Assembly: GCA_035460165.1 (NCBI GenBank)
Contig: DATHWW010000002.1
Coordinates: 1-64,000, forward strand
Source: MM2 sp035460165
Lineage (GTDB): Bacteria > Pseudomonadota > Gammaproteobacteria > Burkholderiales > Methylophilaceae
Direction of reading: 5' to 3'
Length of the DNA stretch: 64,000 bases
Shown here: positions 58,193 to 64,000 of the stretch, piece by piece
Layout: each line of letters opens with the position of its first letter
Numbering within the stretch: the stretch's first letter is position 1
Notes under the pieces: generated by a model
Seen by the model: only the letters and a program-made list of their open reading frames with translations
Databases searched by the model: none
What the model was told of the DNA's origin: nothing
Position numbers and translations under genes: made by a program

Positions 58193-59212
58193 TTAAGCAA
58201 AAAAGTCGACCATGCCATTTCTTCCCAAGGAGGTCACGGCTGTCGGCAACATCGAAGTAAAATCATTTCCAGTCTGCTCTTGCCTCCACCCTTGGGATGA
58301 GCGACCGGCTTGTTGCTGTTCTCCCTGCTGCTGCTGTGAAGCCAAGCCGACATTCACTGAAACGTTTCCAAGGTTGATACCGCTTTCGCCAAACATTTCT
58401 CGCAGTCGCGGTGTCGCTGCTTCTAACGCCTCTTTGACTGGCAGATGTTGGGTGTTAAAAGTCAGGGTCGCCTGGCCGTCGCTCATGCTCAGTTTAATTT
58501 CCAGGGGGCCTAGCGAAGGAGGATTCAGTCGGAGCTCTGCTCCTTGCTGTTGTTGTCCCACCATCCACATAACGCGGTCGCCAAGTACATCACCCCAACT
58601 CGGGCTAGCCACCGGTTGCGAAATCGCACCAGAAATAGGAGGGGCTGCAGACGTGGCCGCTTGCGCCACATTGACCGCTGGCCGCATGGCCTGCTCCGCC
58701 AACGCCTCTGAAGATACGGAAAATACCGGAGTCTCCTGACCGGCAAAAGCTGCCGAATTTTCGGCAACCGATTGCCGCCCGGCTACTATTTCTTCAGCAA
58801 TACTCACCGCCAATGCCTGGCCCCGAGCGGCACCCACCGCCTGACCGGAAACTGGCAATGCTGAAACCTCCTCTGTGGGCTGCTCAACGGAGGCTGCAGG
58901 TACGGCAGGTGCCACCGGCAGCCCTATAACGCCCTGCTGAAACTGCAAGAAAGGATCTACAACACCAGCATCCGCACCAACATCCGAATCTAGATCGACA
59001 TCGAAAAGCCTATCTGTATCAATGACTTCCCCGAATTCCCCTAATTGTCCTTCGGCGGTCATGCCTAGTTGCTGCGCAAGCATTGCAGCAAAGTGAATAG
59101 GAACATCCGCCTGACCGAGAAGGCCAGTTGAAGTAGCGTCCGCGGTTGAAATTTCGCCTGAGGAAATAGCTTGGGCGGAAAGCTGTGTCGGTAGAATTAC
59201 TGCTGCTGCCAT
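58193..59212 (-). CDS. fliK: Flagellar hook-length control protein FliK
   Basis: 339 residues. The long N-terminal part is low complexity, rich in Ala, Gln, Ser and Val, as usual for the ruler region. The C-terminal Flg_hook domain (about 210-310) has GAELRLNPPSLGPLEIKLSM, GQATLTFNTQHLPVKEALEA and RLREMFGESGINLGNVSVNV, followed by a Gln-rich tail. It sets hook length and triggers the export switch. It follows fliJ by 69 bases. Confidence 0.93.
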   Translation of the reverse strand: MAAAVILPTQLSAQAISSGEISTADATSTGLLGQADVPIHFAAMLAQQLGMTAEGQLGEFGEVIDTDRLFDVDLDSDVGADAGVVDPFLQFQQGVIGLPVAPAVPAASVEQPTEEVSALPVSGQAVGAARGQALAVSIAEEIVAGRQSVAENSAAFAGQETPVFSVSSEALAEQAMRPAVNVAQAATSAAPPISGAISQPVASPSWGDVLGDRVMWMVGQQQQGAELRLNPPSLGPLEIKLSMSDGQATLTFNTQHLPVKEALEAATPRLREMFGESGINLGNVSVNVGLASQQQQGEQQQAGRSSQGWRQEQTGNDFTSMLPTAVTSLGRNGMVDFFA

Positions 59213-59281
59213 TTTGCACCTGTACGTAAATTTTACACAGGGATAAGCAACTACCGTTCCAGCCTTGTAATAACGTTCAAA

Positions 59282-59734
59282 TCAGTCTGGTGCATCGTTT
59301 TTGCGACGGTGCAGGTTACGGGCGAATTCGTCCTGCAATCGTTGATCCAGCCGCTCTTCGGATTTTCGTTCCGCTTCGTCGTGACGCTGGCGCAATGTCT
59401 GATATGCCTTGACCTCGCGTTCGCGCGCCTGCCACTCTTCCTGTCCCTGTTGCCAGCGCACGCGGCAACGCTCGACCTCTTCGGCCTGGGCGCGTATCGC
59501 CAGCTCCAGTTTGAGTATGAATGCCTGGAAGTCCCGCAGTTGTGAAATGGAAAAACCGGTTTGCGCTTGTTGGTGCAAACGTTGATTGTATTCGTCGAGA
59601 AAACCTTGCAGTTGGTGCAGTTTGCTTTCGGCATCTTGCCAAGCCTGCTTGAGTCGGGCCAACGCCTGCGCAGCGGCTTGGCTGCGATCCTCCGCCAAAT
59701 TGATCAATGGCTGCAAATGAAAAGGCTTGGCCAT
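59282..59734 (-). CDS. fliJ: Flagellar export chaperone FliJ
   Basis: 150 residues, almost entirely helical coiled coil and highly charged (KPFHLQPLINLAEDRSQAAA at the start, then KLHQLQGFLDEYNQRLHQQA). FliJ is the stalk-like coiled coil that links the FliI ATPase ring to FlhA. It sits 14 bases after fliI in the normal order. Confidence 0.92.
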   Translation of the reverse strand: MAKPFHLQPLINLAEDRSQAAAQALARLKQAWQDAESKLHQLQGFLDEYNQRLHQQAQTGFSISQLRDFQAFILKLELAIRAQAEEVERCRVRWQQGQEEWQAREREVKAYQTLRQRHDEAERKSEERLDQRLQDEFARNLHRRKNDAPD

Positions 59735-59748
59735 GGATTACTCCTCAT

Positions 59749-61173
59749 TTAATGCGTCAAGGGCATCCCCAACAAAGTCGCGAGTTCATGACGGCTATTC
59801 GCAACGCCGACCCGCTCCTCGACCGGCTGGCGCAAAAAGGCTTCCAGATGCGGGTACAGCATGATTGCTTCGTCCAGTTGCGGATCGGTACCACGCACAT
59901 ACGCACCGACGTTAATGAGGTCGCGGCTGCGCTGATAGCGCGAATACAACGATTTGAAGCGTCGCACCAGATCGAACTCCTTATTTGTTATCAACGAGTT
60001 CATCGCGCGGCTAATGGAAGCCTCGATGTCGATTGCCGGGTAGTGGCCTTGATCCGCCAGATTGCGCGACAACACAATGTGGCCGTCGAGAATGGCGCGA
60101 GCACTGTCCGCGATCGGGTCCATCTGGTCGTCGCCCTCCGCCAGCACGGTGTAAAAGGCGGTGATCGATCCGCCGCCACGCACGCCATTGCCGGCACGCT
60201 CGACCAATTGCGGCAGCTTGGCAAACACGGAAGGTGGGTAGCCGCGAGTGGCGGGCGGCTCGCCGACAGCCAGCGCGATTTCGCGCTGAGCCATCGCATA
60301 ACGAGTGAGCGAATCCATGATCAGCAGCACATTCTTGCCCTGGTCGCGGAAATACTCGGCAATAGCCGTCGCATAAGCCGCACCATGCAAACGCATCAAG
60401 GGCGGCGTGTCGGCAGGAGCGGCAACCACCACGGAACGGGCCATGCCTTCTTCGCCGAGAATCTGCTCGATGAATTCCTTGACCTCGCGGCCGCGCTCGC
60501 CAATGAGGCCGACCACGGTGATATCAGCATCGGTATAGCGCGCCATCATGCCCAGCAGCATACTTTTACCGACACCGCTACCGGCGAACAAACCCATCCG
60601 CTGCCCTCGCCCGACGGGCAACAAGGCATTGATCGCCCGCACGCCCACATCCAGCGTTTCGCGTATGGGTTCCCGCAACAGAGGATTGGCCGGGCGGCTT
60701 TGCAACGGGGCGCGATCAGCCAATTGCAGCGGCCCCAACTGATCAAGCGGGCGACCGTTGCCGTCCAGCACGCGGCCCAGCATTTGCGGCCCGACGGATA
60801 TCTGTTTTACGCGGTCTTCCGAGCGCCGGCGCAAGACCTGCGGCCGATGTCCGTGTTGAGGATGCGCCAGCGGTTCGGCTTCGACCAACGAAACGCTCGC
60901 CCCAGGCACGACGCCATACACGTCCGCCTCCGGCATCAGGAGCAATTTGTCGCCGGAAAAACCGACAACCTCTGCATCCACGGTTTGTCCGTTAGGCAGG
61001 GAAATGATGCAAACGCTACCGACGGGGGCCTTGACGCCAACCGCCTCCAGAACCAGCCCGGTTACACGCGTCAGCTTGCCGGTAACCATCCAAGGGGAAG
61101 TTTGCGTAATCGCTTCGCGGCAGTCGCCAAGGTAATGATTCCAGTTTTCGATCAGCGTGTTAGCGTGAGCCAT
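59749..61173 (-). CDS. fliI: Flagellum-specific ATPase FliI
   Basis: 474 residues, related to the F1 beta subunit. Walker A GLFAGSGVGKSMLLGMMARY near 177-196, Walker B NVLLIMDSLTRYAMAQREIA, and EVVGFSGDKLLLMP in the N-terminal barrel. It energises flagellar export with FliH and FliJ. Its start lies 14 bases inside the fliH 3' end. Confidence 0.97.
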   Translation of the reverse strand: MAHANTLIENWNHYLGDCREAITQTSPWMVTGKLTRVTGLVLEAVGVKAPVGSVCIISLPNGQTVDAEVVGFSGDKLLLMPEADVYGVVPGASVSLVEAEPLAHPQHGHRPQVLRRRSEDRVKQISVGPQMLGRVLDGNGRPLDQLGPLQLADRAPLQSRPANPLLREPIRETLDVGVRAINALLPVGRGQRMGLFAGSGVGKSMLLGMMARYTDADITVVGLIGERGREVKEFIEQILGEEGMARSVVVAAPADTPPLMRLHGAAYATAIAEYFRDQGKNVLLIMDSLTRYAMAQREIALAVGEPPATRGYPPSVFAKLPQLVERAGNGVRGGGSITAFYTVLAEGDDQMDPIADSARAILDGHIVLSRNLADQGHYPAIDIEASISRAMNSLITNKEFDLVRRFKSLYSRYQRSRDLINVGAYVRGTDPQLDEAIMLYPHLEAFLRQPVEERVGVANSRHELATLLGMPLTH

Positions 61174-61795
61174 CTTCGTCGAGCCAGCTCATATCTTTTC
61201 CAAGCGCGACCGCCAGCCGCTCCCACCGATTCGCCAGCGTCGCATCGATTTCGGCTGCGGTGGTTTCAATACGGCAACCTCCACGCGCGATGCGCTGATC
61301 CTCGACGATTTTCCAACCGCCCAGGGCGATCTCATTTTGCATGTGGGTTTTCACCAGCACCGCATCCTCGGGGTGCAGATGCAGATGGGGATGTTGGGAA
61401 TGCTGCGGGATACTTTCCATGACATTGCGTACGATGGGCAGCAGCAGTTCCGGACGCACTTTAAGCGATTGACGCAGTATCTGCTTCGAGATTTCCAGGG
61501 AAAGGCTCAGCAACTCTTCACTGGTGGATTTTCCGAACTGCTGGATGGCATCCTCCACCGACGCCAGCAGTTCCTTCAAGTGCAGGAACTCCTCTTCGGA
61601 TTTCGCGGCCCCCTGCCTGTAACCGGCAGCCTGGCCTTCGCTGTAGCCAAGGTCATAGCCCTCCTGATGTGCCTGGCGATGGATATCCTCCAGCGCCTCC
61701 GCCGTAGGAAGCTTGACTTGCTGAACGTCGACATCGACCGCATCCAGCGCAACTGGCTCCCAGCGCTGGTAGTTTGTTCCGCTATCGTGCTGCAT
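61160..61795 (-). CDS. fliH: Flagellar assembly protein FliH
   Basis: 211 residues from the ATG at 61795; the frame can be extended to a TTG at 61816, but the ATG is more likely. The N-terminal half carries Gly-spaced helices (EDIHRQAHQEGYDLGYSEGQ, AAGYRQGAAKSEEEFL), the GxxxG-type pattern of FliH. The C-terminal half resembles the V/F-type ATPase E/delta subunit. It regulates FliI. It overlaps fliI by 14 bases. Confidence 0.92.
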   Translation of the reverse strand: MQHDSGTNYQRWEPVALDAVDVDVQQVKLPTAEALEDIHRQAHQEGYDLGYSEGQAAGYRQGAAKSEEEFLHLKELLASVEDAIQQFGKSTSEELLSLSLEISKQILRQSLKVRPELLLPIVRNVMESIPQHSQHPHLHLHPEDAVLVKTHMQNEIALGGWKIVEDQRIARGGCRIETTAAEIDATLANRWERLAVALGKDMSWLDEDGSR

Positions 61796-61849
61796 AGTAT
61801 CTTTCGCCACGATCAATTCCGGTTCGCGAACTGCCGTCCGGCGGCGGGG

Positions 61850-62842
61850 TTAAACAAAACTTTCCTCGCCCTTGCCGCCCAGCACAATCTGGCCTTCGTC
61901 TGCCAGACGCCGCACGATTTTGAGGATTTCCTTCTGCTCGCCCTCCACTTCGCTGAGACGCACCGGCCCCTTGGCTTCCAGATCATCCCGCAACATTTCA
62001 GCCGCGCGCTGCGACATATTCTTGAAGATCTTCTCGCGCATCTCGGGCGTGGCCCCCTTGAGGGCAACGATCAGGGATTCGGATTGAATCTCGCGCAACA
62101 GCAGCTGGATACCGCGATCGTCGATCTTGCCGATATCCTCGAACACGAACATTTCGTCCTGAATCTTCTGGGCCAGTTCCTCGTCGAACTCCTTGATGTT
62201 GCCGATAATCGCGCTTTCCACAGTGCCCCCCATGAAATTGAGGATTTCCGCTGCAGCCTTGACGCCACCCACCTTGGATTTCTTGATATGGTCCGAGCCG
62301 GACAACAGCTTGGTCAGTACGTCGTTCAACTCCCGCAGCGCGTGCGGTTGCACGCCGTCGAGCGTCGCGATGCGCAGCATGACATCGTTGCGCAAACGCT
62401 CGGTGAACAACTGGAGGATTTCGCTGGACTGATCGTAGTCGAGATGTACCAGTATCGTCGCAATGATCTGCGGATGCTCGTTCTTGATCATTTCCGCGAC
62501 CGAAGGGGAGTCCATCCACTTCAGGCTTTCGATACCGCTGGTATCGCCGCCCTGCAGAATACGATCGATCAGGTTGGTAGCCTTGTCGCCCAAGGCTTTG
62601 GTCAAGATACTACGGATGTAGGTATCCGACCCCACGCCCAGCGTCGTGCGTTCTTCCGCCTCCGCGCGAAATTCACGCAACGACCCCTGGATTTGTTCGC
62701 GGGAGATATTGTCCAGGCCCGCCATCGCCATGCCGATTTTCTGAACCTCCTTCGGCCCAAGGTATTTCAGTACTTCGGCAGCTTCTTCCTCGCCAATACT
62801 CATCAGGAGGATTGCGCTCTTAAGAACTCCCTCCTCGCTCAT
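61850..62842 (-). CDS. fliG: Flagellar motor switch protein FliG
   Basis: 330 residues from the ATG at 62842, which overlaps the fliF stop as ATGA; an upstream TTG (62857) is less likely. Domains N, M and C are complete: ILLMSIGEEEAAEVLKYLGP, the EHPQIIATILVHLDYDQSSE motif of the middle domain, and the C-terminal charged torque helix with DDRGIQLLLREIQSESLIVA. It connects the C-ring to the MS-ring and interacts with the stators. Confidence 0.96.
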   Translation of the reverse strand: MSEEGVLKSAILLMSIGEEEAAEVLKYLGPKEVQKIGMAMAGLDNISREQIQGSLREFRAEAEERTTLGVGSDTYIRSILTKALGDKATNLIDRILQGGDTSGIESLKWMDSPSVAEMIKNEHPQIIATILVHLDYDQSSEILQLFTERLRNDVMLRIATLDGVQPHALRELNDVLTKLLSGSDHIKKSKVGGVKAAAEILNFMGGTVESAIIGNIKEFDEELAQKIQDEMFVFEDIGKIDDRGIQLLLREIQSESLIVALKGATPEMREKIFKNMSQRAAEMLRDDLEAKGPVRLSEVEGEQKEILKIVRRLADEGQIVLGGKGEESFV

Positions 62843-64000
62843 TCCTTGTTCACCCAATCCTTGACGACATTGGCGACGATCTTGGGCTCCTGCTTGGCCA
62901 TATCCTTCACAAGCTGAAGGTCTTCTTCATATGAATGTGTTTTCCTGCCAATCGTCACGACCGCCCCCTCACCCTCGGCGACCGTAAAAGGCTCGTCCAT
63001 GGCCGGCCCTTCGGCCCTCGCCATCCTGGCACCCCCGATCGCTGACAATTCCGAGAGCATGGGCTTTAGCACGCCCAGTACCAGATACATCAACAGGCCG
63101 GCTATCACAAGATACTTCACGATCTCCTTGGCCAAGGCCTGCATCGCAGGATCCTTCCAGATCGGCAATGACGCCAGCTCTTCGCCCTCGGCAAGATTGA
63201 AGGGCGCATTCACCACATTCAGCGTGTCGCCACGCGCCTGGCTGAAGCCCATAGCTTCCTTCGCCAGGTTGTACACCTGCGCAAGTTCTTCCTTGGACAA
63301 GGCCTGGTAAGTCACCTTGCCCTTCTTGTCCCTGATCGCCTTATTATTGACGACCACCGCGACGGAAAGCCGTTTGACGCTGCCTACCGGCAGCTTCGTG
63401 TGGCTGATCGTCTTGTCCAGCTCGTAATTCGTGGTGGACTCCTTGTGGATAGGACCTACGACGGTAGCACTGGTCGCTGCCGTCGCCGGAGACCTTCCTC
63501 CTGCGGCATTGATAGGAGCCGTCGCGGCACCCGGCGGCTGATTCGATAGTGCGCCAGGAACACCGCCCGCCGTTTGTCCGTCACTGGCCGTTTCCGAAGT
63601 TTGCTGACTCCGGATACTGGACTGCTCCGGCGTGGGATTAGGCTTGTAGGTTTCGGCCGTCTGCTCGGTAAACGAAAAATCCAGGTCGGCGGTTACCTGC
63701 GCCCGAATGTTGCTGGGCCCCGTGATCGGGCTGATGATACTTTCGATACGACGCGTATAGCTTTGTTCAACCTGATGCAGGTATTCCAGCTGGCTTGAAT
63801 CCAAGCCGAGGACGGCCCCCTTGTCGCCATTTTGCGTCAGCATATTGCCGTTCTGGTCGATGACGGTGACATTGCCCGGCGGCATTTCGGGAACGCTGCT
63901 GGCAACCAGGTGGACGATACCCGCCACCTGGGCCTTGTCCAGCGCACGTCCAGGGTAAAGGCTGACCAGCACGGAGGCGGAAGGCTTCTGCTGGTCGCGA
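62839..64000 (-). CDS. fliF: Flagellar MS-ring protein FliF, N-terminal part beyond window
   Basis: About 386 C-terminal residues are visible; the frame continues through the right edge without a start. The visible part has the RBM3/YscJ-like region (RIESIISPITGPSNIRAQVT, ADLDFSFTEQTAETYKPNP), a Pro/Thr/Gly-rich stretch, VAVVVNNKAIRDKKGKVTY, and the second membrane segment (YLVIAGLLMYLVLGVLKPML) before the FliG-binding tail ending near AKQEPKIVANVVKDWVNKE. First gene of the fliF-to-fliK part visible here. Confidence 0.95.
   Translation of the reverse strand, partial: RDQQKPSASVLVSLYPGRALDKAQVAGIVHLVASSVPEMPPGNVTVIDQNGNMLTQNGDKGAVLGLDSSQLEYLHQVEQSYTRRIESIISPITGPSNIRAQVTADLDFSFTEQTAETYKPNPTPEQSSIRSQQTSETASDGQTAGGVPGALSNQPPGAATAPINAAGGRSPATAATSATVVGPIHKESTTNYELDKTISHTKLPVGSVKRLSVAVVVNNKAIRDKKGKVTYQALSKEELAQVYNLAKEAMGFSQARGDTLNVVNAPFNLAEGEELASLPIWKDPAMQALAKEIVKYLVIAGLLMYLVLGVLKPMLSELSAIGGARMARAEGPAMDEPFTVAEGEGAVVTIGRKTHSYEEDLQLVKDMAKQEPKIVANVVKDWVNKE

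Noticed and set aside
59707..62917. Long plus-strand frames over fliI, fliH and fliG
   Set aside because: Antisense frames caused by GC-rich codon bias; the minus-strand genes are unambiguous flagellar genes.
1..64000. CRISPR arrays, insertion sequences, integrases, rRNA operons
   Set aside because: No regular direct-repeat array, transposase or integrase frame, or rRNA sequence was recognised on either strand.

Overview
The window looks like a chromosomal segment of a GC-rich betaproteobacterium, most likely of the order Nitrosomonadales (Gallionellaceae or a relative). I infer this from gene content: an sNOR-type nitric oxide reductase cluster (norS-norY-senC-orf1) like that of ammonia oxidisers, the oxyR/dps/trxB next to ftsK-lolA, rarA-serS neighbourhood, electron-transfer flavoprotein genes, and a complete fliF-to-fliR flagellar block. 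No database search was run, so the taxonomic placement is an inference. No rRNA or CRISPR array was seen; there is one tRNA (Ser, anticodon CGA).

Layout. 1-2812 (minus): type II secretion genes in the order gspG-gspF-gspE, gspE running off the left edge. 2911-4481 (minus): a secreted GlcG/HbpS-type protein and an orphan LuxR-type response regulator, then tRNA-Ser. 4705-7876 (plus): mltF and a Kef/YbaL-type antiporter, closed by a 16-bp bidirectional terminator facing serS. 7948-19382 (mostly minus): the ftsK-lolA and rarA-serS blocks, split by about 5.7 kb that encodes a TPR plus beta-barrel outer-membrane protein (DUF560/Slam-like), a FecR-domain protein with a TbpB-like C-terminal signature, a GT4 glycosyltransferase and an OGT/SPINDLY-like protein. 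19454-22614 (plus): oxyR, dps, trxB and an Smr-domain gene. 22620-24300: a small AT-rich accessory island with an HEPN-like gene broken by two TGA codons. 24310-25490 (minus): ispF-ispD. 25571-28030 (plus): the three-gene AmmeMemoRadiSam operon. 28084-28211: a palindromic intergenic repeat.

28219-29412 (minus): pcm and a Host_attach-family gene. 29624-30464 (plus): a GFA-family gene and glutathione peroxidase. 30487-34417 (minus): norS-norY-senC-orf1-HPP, divergent from nsrR, with a perfect 9+9 inverted repeat matching an NsrR operator just downstream of a good sigma-70 promoter. This reads as a nitric-oxide-induced NO detoxification operon. 35184-40594: mixed small genes (SPW membrane protein, FNR-like reductase, Vgb-like propeller, PRC-barrel protein, DUF3943 barrel, solitary HicA). 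40747-45920: ETF-ubiquinone oxidoreductase, a LysR regulator, etfBA and fpr, an electron-bifurcation or ETF-to-quinone module. 45974-49915: a COG0523 GTPase, and an exonuclease/phosphatase gene with a phospholipase D-VTT fusion. 50076-52975: ammonium transporter with a sigma-54 promoter and NtrC-like sites, next to a two-domain PPK2.

52972-64000 (minus): flagellar export and motor genes fliF(partial)-G-H-I-J-K, a terminator, then fliL-M-N-O-P-Q-R and a downstream unknown gene abutting fliR. The most interesting parts are the DUF560/FecR pair as a possible type XI secretion exporter and cargo, the NsrR-controlled sNOR operon ending in an HPP (nitrite-transport family) gene, the OGT-like protein with altered donor-site residues, and the damaged HEPN-like gene in the AT-rich island.
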